Notes: generated by a model from the letters alone, not told the origin. Counted from the first letter of the stretch, positions 33,774-44,563 are shown. The stretch is DNA of 64,000 nt from Aegilops tauschii subsp. strangulata (GCF_002575655.3 NC_053035.3:376193792-376257791), one strand, 5' to 3'. Program-made: numbers and translations.

Positions 33774-34445
33774 CTACTTATGGGAACATGAAACAACTAG
33801 CATAGGAAGGTAAAACAAGCAAATCTTCAAGATTTTCAACACATAGAGAGGAAACTTGATATTATTGCAATATGTAGAAGCATATGATCCTCTCTCATAA
33901 TAATTTTCAGTAGCATCATGAATGAATTCAACCATATAACCAGCACATAAATCATTCTTTTCATGATCTACTTGCATAGAAATTTTACTACTCTCCACAT
34001 AAGCAAATTTATTCTCATCAATAGTAGTGGGAGCAAACTCAACAAAATAACTATCATGTGAAGCATAATCCAATTGAAAATTAAAATAATGATGACAAGT
34101 TTCATGGTTATCTTTATTCTTTATAGCATACGTGTCATCACAATAATCATCATAAATAGGAGGCATGCTTTCATCATAATAAATTTGCTCATCAAAACTT
34201 GGGGGACTAAACATATCATCTTCATCAAACATAGCATCCCCAAGCTTGTGGCTTTGCATATCATTAGCATCATGGGTATTCAAAGAATTCATACTAACAA
34301 CATTGCAATCATGTTCATCATTCACATATTTTATGCGAAGCATTCTATGTAATTCTTCTTCTAGTACTTGAGCACAATTTTCCTTCCCATCATTTCCACG
34401 AAAGACATTAAAAAGATGAAGCATATGAGGCACCCTTAATTCCAT
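33774..34445 (-). CDS. Unknown acidic protein of element E, 223 aa
   Basis: The ORF begins at ATG 34443-34445 (MELRVPHML...), shortly after the primer-binding site, in the place where gag starts in element S. The protein is not recognised. It is acidic, rich in Asp, Glu, Tyr and His (for example SPPSFDEQIYYDES and PPIYDDYCDD), and ends with a hydrophobic Leu-rich stretch (about residues 200-218) that could be a membrane segment. There is no gag core, zinc knuckle or protease motif. A polypurine 14-mer identical to that of S is embedded in the frame at 34234-34247. It could be a captured or newly arisen gene, or a chance open frame. Confidence 0.45.
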   Translation of the reverse strand: MELRVPHMLHLFNVFRGNDGKENCAQVLEEELHRMLRIKYVNDEHDCNVVSMNSLNTHDANDMQSHKLGDAMFDEDDMFSPPSFDEQIYYDESMPPIYDDYCDDTYAIKNKDNHETCHHYFNFQLDYASHDSYFVEFAPTTIDENKFAYVESSKISMQVDHEKNDLCAGYMVEFIHDATENYYERGSYASTYCNNIKFPLYVLKILKICLFYLPMLVVSCSHK

Positions 34446-34542
34446 TTTTTTGTAGTTTTCTTTTATAGACTAAACTAGTGATAAAATAAGAAACTAAAAG
34501 ATTCGATTGCAAGATCTAAAGATATACCTTCAAGCACTCACC

Positions 34543-34561
34543 TCCCCGGCAACAACGCCAG
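34543..34561 (-). promoter_or_regulatory. Primer-binding site of element E
   Basis: The minus strand reads TGGCGTTGTTGCCGGGGAG a few bases inside the 5' LTR. It is the tRNA-Asp type site with one change (GTT for GCC context) from TGGCGCCGTTGCCGGGGA. Confidence 0.7.
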
Positions 34562-34569
34562 AAATTGCT

Positions 34570-36256
34570 TGATGTCTACTACGCAACCTTCTTCTTGTAG
34601 ACGTTGTTGGGCCTCCAAGTGCAGAGGTTTGTAGGACAGTAGCAAATTTCCCTCAAGTGGATGACCTAAGGTTTATCAATCCGTGGGAGGCGTAGGATGA
34701 AGATGGTCTCTCTCAAGCAACCCTGCAACCAAATAACAAAGAGTCTCTTGTGTTCCCAACACAACCAATACAATGGTAAATTGTATAGGTGCACTAGTTC
34801 GGCGAAGAGATGGTGATACAAGTGCAATATGGATGGTAGATATGGGTTTTTGTAATCTGAAAATATAAAAACAGCAAGGTAACAAGCAATAAAAGTGAGT
34901 GTAAACGGTATCACAATGCTAGGAAACAAGGCCTAGGGTTCATACTTTTCACTAGTGCAAGTTCTCTCAACAATAATAACATAATTGGATCATATAACTA
35001 TCCCTCAACATGCAACAAAGAGTCACTCCAAAGTCACTAATAGTGGAGAACAAACGAAGAGATTATTGTAGGGTACGAAACCACCTCAAAGTTATCCTTT
35101 CTGATTGATCTATGCAAGAGTCCGTAGTAAAATAACATGAAGCTATTCTTTCCGTTCGATCTATCCTAGAGTTTGTACTAGAATAACACCCTAAGACACA
35201 AATCAACCAAAACCCTAATGTCACCTAGATACTCCAATGTCACCTCAATCCGTGGGTATGATTATACGATATGCATCACACAATCTCAGATTCATCTATT
35301 CAACCAACACAAAGAACTTCAAAGACTGCCCCAAAGTTTCTACCGGAAAGTCAAGACGAAAACGTGTGCCAACCTCTATGCTTAGATTCCCAAGGTCACG
35401 GAACCCGCAAGTTGATCACCCAAACATACATCAAGTGGATCAATAGAATACCCCATTGTCACCACGGGTATCCCACGCAAGACATACATCAAGTGTTCTC
35501 AAATCCTTTAAGACTCAATCCGATAAGATAACTTCGAAGGGAAAACTCAATCCATTACAAGAGAGTAGAGGGGGAGAAACATCATAAGATCCAACTATAA
35601 TAGCAAAGCTCGCGGTACATCAAGATCATGCCAAATCAAGAACACGAGAGAGAGAGAGAGAGAGAGATCAAACACATAGCTACTAGTACATACCCTCAGC
35701 CTCGAGGTGAACTACTCCCTCCTCGTCATGGAGAGCGCCAGGATGATGAAGATGGCCACTGGTGAGGGATCCCTCCGGCAGGGTGCCGGAACAGGGTCCC
35801 AATTGGTTTTTGGTGGCTACAGAGGCTTGCGGCGGCGGAACTCCCGATCTAGGTTATTTTCTGGAGGTTTCTGTATTTGTAGGAATTTTTGGCGTAGGTC
35901 TCACGTCAGGGGGGTCTCCGAGTCGTCCACGAGATAGGGGCGCGCCCAGGGGGTAGGGAGCGCCCCCCACCGTCGTGGACGGGCCGGGACTCTTCTGGCC
36001 CAACTCTTTTTACTCAGGGGGCTTCTTTTGGTCCATAAAAAATCATCAAAAATTGGCACATGAATTGGACTCCATTTGGTATTCCTTTTTGCGATACTCA
36101 AAAACAAGGAAAAAACAGAAACTGGCACTGGGCTCTAGGTTAATAGGTTAGTCCCAAAAACATATAAAATAGCATATAAATGCATATAAAACATCCTAGA
36201 TGGATAATATAATAGCATGGAACAATCAAAATTATAGATACGTTGGAGATGTATCA
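34570..36256 (-). repeat. 5' LTR of element E (1687 bp)
   Basis: On the minus strand it begins TGATACATCTCCAACGTATC at 36256 and ends AGTAGACATCA at 34570. Its first ~240 bp resemble the LTR of S, including TTAATAGGTTAGTCCCA, but the rest is a different sequence. An AG microsatellite lies at 35646-35667. The 5 bp to the right is GGACC (36257-36261) and may be the target duplication. ORFs inside are not supported. Confidence 0.85.
35646..35667. repeat. AG dinucleotide microsatellite in the E LTR
   Basis: About 11 uninterrupted AG units. Confidence 0.9.
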
Positions 36257-36261
36257 GGACC

Positions 36262-37584
36262 TCCTGCACATGGCCAGGTCCAGCGGTAAGCTTTTCCTGC
36301 CGATCAACGATATTACTGCTCGGGTCCGGGGCATGGTCCATGAAGAGATACCACCTATGGTAATTCCCGAGGCATGGGTGCGCCTCCATGGCATTCCTAA
36401 GAAGCACCGCAGGGTGGAGCACATTAAGGAAGCTTTCAAGATGATGGGTCATCCGATTATGGTCGACGAGCTCCCCCTCATCAGGTTGGGGCCGGTGAGG
36501 ATGAAATTGGCGTGCAAGGCATCGGAGAAGCTTAACGGCACGGTTCAGGTGTGGTTTAACCACGAGGGCTTTCAAATGAAGGTGGAGCTTGAACGCCTCC
36601 CTCGTCGACTGGGGGACGGTGGTGCGCCTGGATCGGGCCCCTCTACCCAGCAGCCCCCAAGCCAGCCTGACAAGTCTGGGCAGCACCAGCCAGCGGCCAA
36701 CATCAGCAAAACCAGCTGGGGAGACTTGAGTAAAGACAAGCATGCTCCTGCTAGGAATCAAAGGGAGCCCGCGGCCAGAGATGTGGTGATGGCGGGGCAA
36801 GATGTGGTGATGGAGGGACAGGAAGGTGACCACGAGGATAGCATCCAGGACACATCTATTGACACAAAGACGTGGGACAAGGTTGGCATTTCTGGTGGGG
36901 GCGATATGGTGGTGGCGACTCAGGACACAGCGGTCAGCATCCCCCCCTCGCCAGCTCCCTGGGGCTGGCCTTTGATGAGTATGGCTCCAACCTCCCTGCC
37001 ACGAGGCCCCCGGTAGCTGCTCCGGTGGCGGAGCTGGAGTTCATCCAGCCCTCCTCTCCGGTGGTGGGAGGGGGGTCGATTCTGGATGTGTGCTCAATGA
37101 GGACTCGAATCTCACTCCGGCATCGGGGCATTGTGTTTCGAGCGGATCCGGCAGGCAGCCCAAGAAGACAGCGGGGCGGAAGCCCGTGTCCAAGACGGTG
37201 GTGCTAGCGGATCCTAGGCCTGTGGAGGCGATGCGGGGTGGTCTCGGGGAGGCTTTGGTGGCGTCCGGTTCGTCTATCAAGGCCAAGCGATCCAAGGCGA
37301 CCCCCATGGTGCAGCGTGCTCCCAGCGTTCGAGCCAAGGCCAAGCTGGGGGACATGACGTCCCTGGAAAGTGCCAAGCCGCGCATTGCTGTCAAGAACAT
37401 GGAAGCGTCAGGTAATTCGATCCCCTCCTTTAGGATTTTGAACGCGTTTTTGGATGATCATCTTGCTTCAATTCTGAACGATAGTGGCATCGCGGTAGAG
37501 ACCTCCAATGAGGATATTATTTCACTTGTGCGCGCGAGGGAGGAAGCTCAGGCCGCTCTCACTCCGTTGTTGCTCGTTGCATAG
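36262..37584 (+). pseudogene. LINE ORF1 (nucleic-acid-binding protein), broken
   Basis: The first part (36262-37016) has the DUF4283-like region seen in plant LINE ORF1 proteins: PEAWVRLHGIPKKHR, then MGHPIMVDELPLIRLGPVRM, then VQVWFNHEGFQMKVELERLP. A low-complexity Gln/Ser/Asp-rich linker follows. A frame change near 37020-37090 leads to a basic second part ending at 37584. ORF1 binds the element RNA. The N-terminus is missing because of E, and the frame shift disables it. Confidence 0.7.
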
Positions 37585-37768
37585 CAGAGCATGCATTGGC
37601 TGAGCCGGCAACGGCATCTGTAGGGGCTGGTGCTGGCCTTGGGCCCAATGAGGGAGCCGGAGCTAGGGAAGCTTTGGAAGTCCCTTCTTCCAGCCGTGCT
37701 CCGGCTCAGAAGAGAGTGTCCAAAGCAGTGAGCTCCCGTGGAGTTCTCCTCTGCAATCATATTATCTA

Positions 37769-38734
37769 ATGCGGTTCATTTCCTGGAATATTCACGGCTA
37801 CGGCCACGGGGGCCGTCGGACGCAACTTAGAGAATACATGGCCAAAGAGCGTATTGATGTCGTGGCGCTGCAGGAAACTATTAAAGCTGACTTCACTTTT
37901 AGAGATCTTCTCACTTTCGATCCCTTGCAGCGTTTCGACTGGTTCTGGCTGCCTTCTTCTGGCCACTCGGATGGTCTTCTTATGGGTTGTAATCGTGATA
38001 TATGTGATGTAATATTGTGGGAATCCGGTGTGTTTTTTATCGCTGCGACAGTTTGACATCGTGTTTCCGGGCTGACTTGGGTGATTGTGAGTGTTTACGG
38101 GCCAGCCAATCATGCGAGGTCGGCTGATTTCTTGGGGGAGATGACGACTTTGGTCGGGGCCAAAAGAGCGATTAACATTCCGCTGGTTGTTGGCAGAGAT
38201 TTTAACTTGATCCGCTCGAGGGCGGACAAGAACAACGACAATGTGGACTGGGTATAGGTGTCCCTTTTCAATAATGCCATCGTAGCCGCTGCGCTACGTG
38301 AAATCGCTAGGACAGGTGCCAGATTCACCTGGACTAATAAACAAAGGGCGCCAGTACGCTACATCCTAGACCGTGTTTTTTGCACCGGAGAATGGGAGGT
38401 GCTTTTTCCTCTGTGTTCCTTGGTGGATGAGATGCGCATAGGTTCGGATCATGTCCCTCTAATCCTGTCCTCAGGGGAGGACAGTGCCCGCCGTAGTAGA
38501 AGATTTTACTTCGAAACGGCATGGTTCGAGGCCGAAGGTTTTGTCCAGATGGTCACAGATCGTTGGGAGCTGATCGGGCAGCAGCTTGGTCGCCAACGCG
38601 GCCCTGCGGAGTTCTTGGCCTCCGCGGCTGTGACCTTACGGGCCTTCCTCCATGGATGGGGGGCTATTCACGGGAGTGCGTCTAAAAGGGAAAGGGAGCG
38701 GCTTGTTGACGAGATCGCGGCCCTGGATGCTTAG
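37769..38734 (+). pseudogene. LINE endonuclease domain, broken
   Basis: Starts MRFISWNIHGYGHGGRR with the catalytic Asn motif SWN and Glu motif VVALQETIK. A TGA at about 38054 and a stop at about 38255 break the frame. After the first stop come VYGPANHARS and VVGRDFN (usually GDFN after Gly), and after the second the C-terminal motifs RFTWTN and SDHVPLIL. The domain nicks target DNA. The order and motifs are those of L1-clade endonucleases. Confidence 0.8.
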
Positions 38735-38866
38735 GCAGATGCTAGACCATTCTACGAAGTGGAGTGGGACCATAGATACTTACTTGAAAACCAAGTCTTG
38801 GCGATCCTGAGAGTGGAAGAGGAATACTGACGCTGTAGGGGCGGTGTCAAGTGGGTCACTAAGGGG

Positions 38867-40392
38867 ATGCCAATACCGGCTACTTGCATGCCTACACGAA
38901 TGGCCGGAAGTGCAAAAGCTCCATTTTTGTGCCTTCAGGTGGAAAACGGCCCCCTAGTGACCCAAAGTGAGATCGTGAGCCACATTTATGAGTTCTTCAT
39001 TGGCCTGTTGGGAACAGCCGAGGAGAAAAGACTCAGCCTTCGGGAAAATTTGTGGGATCCAGCGGAGAAAGTATCTCAGCAGGAGAACGATGCCCTAGCC
39101 ATGTCCTTCCTGCCGCAAGAGATAGATAGGGCCCTAGCTAACATGAAGATCGACACGATGCCAGGTCCGGACGGATGGCCTGTGGAGTTCTTCAAAAAGT
39201 TTTGGCCAACCCTTAGACACCTGATCTACGCGATCGCGAATGGCTTTGCCCTAAGCACAGTGGATCTGTCCCGCCTTAACTACGTGCCATTTGCCTGATC
39301 CCTAAGGTCAAAGGTGCAGACACCATCAAGCTGTTCCGGCCAATCACCCTCATTAACGTACCTTTCAAGATCTGTGCTAAGTACTACGCCACTAGGCTGG
39401 CGCCAGTCGCACAACGTATAATTCTCAATAGTCAAATGGCCTTCCTCAAGGGTAGGAATATCCTTGAAGGCCCGATTGCGCTCTTAGAAATAGTTCACGA
39501 GCTGAAGCGCACCAAACAGAAGGGCGTTATCCTAAAATCAGACTTCGAAAAAGCCTATGACCGTGTGAACTGGGAGTTCGTGCGGGAGGTCCTCCTCAAA
39601 AAGGGTTTTGAGGAAGGATTTGTGCATCGTATCATGCACCTGATCAGTGGAGGTCACACCGCGGTTATAATTAACGGAGAGATGGGAAAAATTCCGCAAC
39701 AAAAAAGGGCTCCGTCAAGGAGACCCCATCTCACCGCTGATCTTCAACTTCGTTGTGGATGCCCTGTCGGCGATGATAGCCAAAGCCAGGGCGGCGGGCC
39801 ACATCAAGGGGTTGGTGCCCCACCTCATCCCTGGGGGGTGACCCACCTCCAATACGCTGATGACACGATGTTGCTGTTCGAGCCAGATGATCACAACATC
39901 GCCTCTACCAAGCTCCTGCTGCTATCATTTGAAATCTTATCAGGTTTGAAAATCAACTTCCTGAAAAGCGAGGTCATCACCATGGGGATGGTTGACCAAG
40001 ATAGCGAGCGGGTAGCTAACTTGCTTAACTGTAAGCTAGGGAGCTTTCCAATTAAGTACCTTGGCCTACCGATATCCCACCGGAAACTCTCTATCCAAGA
40101 ATGGGAGCCCCTCTACGGGAATGTGGCCAGTAGAGTAAGCCCATGGAAAGGTATATTTATGTCGTCAACGGCTAGGCTTATCCTCACTAACTCGAGTCTA
40201 TCCTCCCTACCACTGTTTACTATGGGGATGTTTCTCCTCGCTGATGGAGTCCACTCTAAGCTAGACACCCCTCGTTCAAGGTTCTTTTGGGAAGGAACCG
40301 GCATCAAGCGTAAATACCCCCTGGTTAAATGGGTTGCAGTTTGTAGGCCAAAAAAATTGGGGGTTTGGGTATCACAAACTCTAAGCTCATGA
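38867..40392 (+). pseudogene. LINE reverse transcriptase domain, broken
   Basis: Contains the motifs MPGPDGWPVEFFKKFW, then after a frame change near 39295 FRPITLINVPFK, then KSDFEKAYDRVNWEF, and the active-site YADD at 39853-39864. Between about 39705 and 39840 the conserved GLRQGDPISPLIF segment lies in a different frame, so two compensating frameshifts flank it at an A run and a G run. Another occurs at a G run near 40360. Confidence 0.85.
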
Positions 40393-41425
40393 ATGTGGCC
40401 TTGCTCACAAAGTGGTGGTGGCGTCTAGCCCAAAACGAGTCGAGACTCTGGGCATACCTTCTCCGTGCAAAATACTTCCCGAATGGGAACCTCTTCACGG
40501 CAAAATCGTCTGGATCCGCGTTCTGGAATGGGATCCAAGCGGTTCGGCCGGCTTTCGCGGTTGGGTCCAAGTTTAGGATCAACAACGGTCAATCCACTCG
40601 GTTCTGGCTTGACTGTTGGTTGGGGCCGGTCCCATTATGGCAGAGTCACCCCTCCATCTATCAAGTGTCTACCGATACAAACATTATGGTGGGTGAGGCA
40701 CTGAGATCCTCTCCTCCCGCCATCCACTTTGTACGGGCTCTCTCCCCGGCCGAACGGGCGGTTTGGGAAGACCTAGTACAAAAGATTGGAGGAACATCAT
40801 TTGGCTCGGGGGCCGATACCGTGCACTGGAGCCTGTCTGCCTCCACGAAGTTCTCGGTAAAATCTCTATATAGTAATTTGACCAAAGGGAATGCGCTGGA
40901 TATAGCCAGGGGGCTATGGAAGGCCGGTTGCCACTCAAGATAAAAATCTTCTTGTGGTAAATGTTTAGAAACCGCCTCCCAACATCCGACAATGTAGCTA
41001 AGCGAAACGGTCCGTCGGACGGGTCTGTGCGGTTTGTGGCCTGGGAGAGGACGCAAACCATGTGTTTTTTCGCTACCATCTAGCCAAGTTTGCGTGGAGC
41101 GCGGTTAGGGACGCGTTTCAAACGAACTGGAACCCCTCCTCGGGTGCGGATTTACTCACCTTGATTAAAACCCAGAAGGGGTCCGACGCTAGGATAGCTT
41201 GGCGCTGCGTAAGGGCGCTGCTTTGGGCTATTTGGACGATTCGTAACAAAATTACAATAGAGAACAAATTCCCTAACCACCCCACTGAGGTGATTTTCAA
41301 ATAGCATCTCTTTCTACAGACCTGGATACCGTTGGGGAAGGAGCGTGATGCTGAGCGCATGCTGGAAGTCTTAGAACGGATCAGAATGACTCAGGTACTG
41401 GCAAGGCAAGACGCGACGCATGATT
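40359..41425 (+). pseudogene. LINE C-terminal region with zf-RVT motif, broken
   Basis: Typical downstream part of plant LINE ORF2: TKWWWRLA, KYFPNGNLF, RFWLDCWLG and, after a break near 40940, a Cys/His zf-RVT segment (CAVCGLGEDANHVFF) at about 41024-41070. It ends at about 41425. Stops are at 40941 and 41302. Confidence 0.8.
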
Positions 41426-41610
41426 GAGCCTCTTTTGGGAGTCCCTTCACTTATCAGGAGGATGGCTGTAGGGGATGTGTTAGAGTTCTACCATGTTTAA
41501 TATTTGCTGGTCTGTCCATGTTGTCGTAGCACTTTGAACCTTATTTCGATGCCGCCTAGTGGCTTTATTAATTTAAAGTCGGATGCTTCTAGTGTCTTCG
41601 TTCAAAAAAA
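41426..41610 (+). other. LINE 3' untranslated region and tail
   Basis: The sequence GATGCCGCCTAGTGGCTTTA and TTTAAAGTCGGATGCTTCTA precedes a short A run, typical for the 3' ends of grass LINEs. Confidence 0.6.
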
Positions 41611-42500
41611 TCAATAATATTATATTCAAATCCTTATAGCATGCTTACATCATCATATTGTATTTGCTTTAAGACTGTACTAAGAAATGAGCATTGGGAG
41701 AGCCCTCAAAAGTGCAGCTCTGATTCCAAAATCAAGTGATACACTCGGGGACATGTCTGAAACTGAACAACTATTTTATTCCATTGGAAAAAGCTCAAGG
41801 GTTTTGCAGGAAATGCAGGATGTTTTCTTTATCCATTTATGTCGTTTGTTTGTTGGATTTAAGTGTCAATACAATTCTTGGAAGGCATATCTAGTCCTGA
41901 AAAGTGACATTGACAAGGACGGGGATAGTACCGTTCTTTGAAACTTTATCATCGGCTAGTCTTTTCTTGTGTGTGGTCAATTTAGAGAGCTTTATCCAAA
42001 ATAAAACGTTGCTAGGACAAGCAGCCACCAGGCTGATCCCTACGAGCAAAAGACCCTTGAGCTTTTCCCAGTGGAATAAAATAGTTGTTCATAAATGCTC
42101 AAGGGTTTACAAAAAGGTGGATAGTAGATTTGAGCAATTTTTACAAGTGCTCCTTTGTCTTTTGAATCAAATTTAATTTAAATAATAAATTATTTTTATA
42201 GCAAAAAAATTGATACATATGAACAAACTTTTTATATTTGTTAAGTTTATGGCCAAATTTTGACCTAAAAAAATGAGGGATCCTGTAAGCCCGGACAGGG
42301 GTACCTAGGGCACGCTCATCTCTGCAATTTTCTATTGCAGGGGACACGCCAAAACCACGTTTCAGTATTTGATTGATATGATATCGCAGCAACTTGGCAC
42401 TGGAGGGTACATCTCGAAGTGCATAGTATTAAAACAGGGATAGTCTACCTTTACTCCCCGGGCCAAGTGCTCAATCTAATTCAAGTGTTAAGGTGGTGAA
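41611..42500. other. Intergenic region with a long imperfect inverted repeat
   Basis: No gene is supported. It holds an inverted repeat (41766-41807 with 42045-42089) and AT-rich sequence. Small ORFs at 41687-41941 and 41904-42176 overlap the repeat arms and have no recognisable product. Confidence 0.6.
41766..42089. repeat. Inverted repeat with ~42-bp arms and a 237-bp spacer
   Basis: The left arm (41766-41807) starts AACAACTATTTTATTCCA. The right arm (42045-42089) is its reverse complement with two substitutions and one 2-nt gap. No target duplication is seen at the ends, so a MITE is not proven. It could fold as a long hairpin in RNA. Confidence 0.8.
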
Positions 42501-42501
42501 T

Positions 42502-42507
42502 TTATTC
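42502..42507 (-). terminator. Candidate polyadenylation signal of the hydrolase gene
   Basis: AATAAA on the minus strand, 48 bp after the stop codon. Confidence 0.45.
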
Positions 42508-42554
42508 GAAATCCTAATGGCCCATCTCTCGCTCTCGCTCGAAACAAACCATCA

Positions 42555-43904
42555 TCACCCGTCTCCGAGCAGCAGCGACTTGACGATGACGTCGGGCATC
42601 CCGTCGGCGACCGGGAACAGGTGGCCGGCCGTCGGGAGCTCGTGGTAGATCACCCAGGGGAGCCTCTTGCTGATGTACCGGGACAGGGCAACAGGCACGA
42701 ACAGGTCTTCGACTCCGTGCCACAGGTGCACCTTCACATCGTCGCCAACGCCGGCGAACGGGTTGCCCGGCTGCAGCGGGCTCCATCCCCACTTCCCGAA
42801 CCCGACGATCATGTCCCGGTGCAGGGACTCGTGCTCCCCTTGCTGCGTGACCTGCTTCTGTACATCACCCGAACAAGCAAACAAACCAAAGCGTCAGATC
42901 AGGAGCTTAATTACTACTAGTAGTTCATTCAAGTTCAAGTGTTCTTCTCTCTTGCATTGTGGGCTCGCTGGGCGAATTTGGCGCTGAGCGGCTTGTCTTC
43001 CCTGGAGTAGATGGCGGGGTTGCGGGCCTTGACGCTGGAGCTTGGGAACAGCCTCTGGGTGTTCCACCAGTTGGCCAGCCACGGGAGGTGGTGGGCGACC
43101 CAGACGGCGGCTCGGTCTTGCGGGAACTGCACGTACCACGCCTCCTGGTACACGTCCGGCGGCAGGCCGGACCACCAGTAGTTGCCTACCGGCGCGAGAA
43201 TGGCCACGCCGGCGAGCCTGCGCCGCCCGATTCCATCCATGGCATGGGAAGATGCAGTATGGTTAAGAAAGACGTCACAGGTTGTAATGGGGGGGAGAAG
43301 ATGGGATTCCAGCACTTGTTACCTGTGCGGGATGTGCTTGAGGCAGCTCCACATGATCTCGCCGCCCATGGAGAAGCCCATGAGGTGGAACCGGGGCCCC
43401 AGCTGCAGGTTGTCGGCCAGCTCGGCGATGTCGACGGCGATGCTCTCCTCCGTCCGCGCCGGGTGCGCGTCGCTCTCGCAGTACCCCGGGCGGTCGAAGG
43501 ACAGCAGGTAGATGCCCAGTTCCTGTAGCAGCCCCTGAGAACAGAGTGCAGCTCAAGACTATTCAGTCAACTCTCTGGTTCGTCTGCGTATGATGCATAG
43601 AAAGAGCGATGCCAAATCCCTGTACCTGGGAGACGTTGAGCACGTCGTATCTGCAGCAGAAGAAGCCATGGACGAAAATGATCTTGTACTTGGCCTGATC
43701 CTTTGGGACGCCGGATTCCAGGTAGGCCAGGTGCCTGCCGTCCCTGAGCTTTGTCCGGTTTGCCGTGATCGGAGGCCCGCCCGGCGAGCCAGGGACCTTT
43801 GGCGGCGGCGGCTGAATCTGGTTGTAGAGCAGTGCCGAGAAGAACACGAGCAGAGCCAGTGGCAGCTTCTTGGCAACGCCTGTGGGATAAGAAAAGTCAG
43901 CCAT
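42555..43904 (-). CDS. Alpha/beta hydrolase, membrane-anchored, 4 exons, 351 aa
   Basis: Exons are 43626-43904, 43323-43534, 42956-43217 and 42555-42857; phases agree across all junctions. Introns 1 and 2 are GT-AG; intron 3 uses a GC donor (GCAAGAG). The protein starts MADFSYPTGV. A hydrophobic segment at residues 13-29 could be a signal anchor, followed by a Pro-rich linker. The fold has the oxyanion-type FVHGFF (residues 77-82), nucleophile elbow GFSMG (Ser148), acid Asp302 in GVEDLFVP and base His330 in AGHLFP, so the catalytic triad is complete. Plant relatives of this type are annotated as alpha/beta-hydrolase superfamily proteins; the substrate is unknown, probably an ester or lipid. 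It is the only apparently intact host gene here and is surrounded by transposons. Start chosen as the first ATG after a TATA box about 200 bp upstream. Confidence 0.88.
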
Positions 43905-44105
43905 GGATAAATCTTTGCTTGGTCAAGCGAGCCAGAACGACCGAGGTGGACCGAGAAAAAGAAGAAGAGGCGGTGATGACCAGAGTACGCTGTGGCCGGC
44001 GCTGCAGGCCTGCTGCTGGCACCACGGCCGGGGAGGGGCTCACCGGCCGGCATCGCTCCGCCGCACCGCTCGCACGGGAGGAAGAAGATTTCGATGCTCG
44101 CTGCC

Positions 44106-44113
44106 CCTTATAG
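44106..44113 (-). promoter_or_regulatory. TATA box of the hydrolase gene
   Basis: CTATAAGG on the minus strand, about 205 bp before the ATG, implying a 5' untranslated region of roughly 170 nt. No other box is better placed. Confidence 0.6.
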
Positions 44114-44563
44114 CGCGCTGCGTGCACATGTGCTACTGTCGTGCACCAGAATAAATGAGCATAGCTCAGCGTCAGCAAGATAGGTTGGGTATGGTGAAAT
44201 CTGTCCATCTAGATTTAAATCCAGATTAGCACAGGTGCTCACATTTTACTAGATTTATTTTAATATTTTTGACATCATTATCCTTTTTTAATGGGATGAG
44301 ACACCCTTCGACTATGAATTACACGTGACGACTTTGTCAATATCTATGCCGACTCCATCTCTCGATGGTAGGTTGTGCCTCCGTGCATTCATAAATAATA
44401 AATGTATGTATGTATATGTACAAGCATTTGCATTTGTACTGTGTTTTTCAAACGAAAAATATGCTCATGACTGTTTTCGGTGTGTACATCAATCTAAATA
44501 TTTTTGTTGTGCTCACTTTGCCCCTTGATATAAGACGTTTTTACAGTTTAAGTACGGTTTTAA
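44114..44563. other. Upstream region of the hydrolase gene
   Basis: About 450 bp of AT-rich sequence between the TATA box and the MITE. It contains an ATGT microsatellite (about 44401-44420). No further promoter motif is claimed. Confidence 0.6.

Larger units (their letters stand above)
3401..36256 (-). mobile_element. Athila-type non-autonomous Gypsy element E, broken by four insertions
   Basis: E is the outermost element of the left stack. Its pieces are 3401-3808, 7919-8354, 25359-26657 and 33610-36256. They are collinear with the internal region of element S (13318-15700), for example the stretch encoding the motif ACIFQQWASS occurs at 3675 and 13593. The 5' LTR is at 34570-36256, followed on the minus strand by a tRNA-Asp-like primer-binding site and a 223-aa ORF where gag would be. 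No reverse transcriptase or integrase is visible. Its 3' end lies left of the window, beyond element A. E appears inserted in the LINE that resumes at 36257. Its closest named families would be Sabrina, Fatima or WHAM; I cannot choose among them. Confidence 0.8.
36257..41610 (+). mobile_element. L1-type LINE (non-LTR retrotransposon), 5' end interrupted
   Basis: Plus-strand element with an ORF1 of the plant LINE type, an apurinic-like endonuclease, a reverse transcriptase and a C-terminal zf-RVT region, ending in a short A run (41604-41610). Its 5' end is cut by element E at 36256. Several stops and at least three frameshifts make it inactive. It is the oldest-looking repeat in the left half and the likely target into which E inserted. 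Confidence 0.88.

Noticed and set aside
41687..42176. Two small ORFs downstream of the LINE
   Set aside because: They overlap the inverted-repeat arms and have no recognisable product.
42514..42792. Arg-rich ORF overlapping hydrolase exon 4
   Set aside because: Shadow frame of the last exon, which encodes the conserved Asp and His of the triad.
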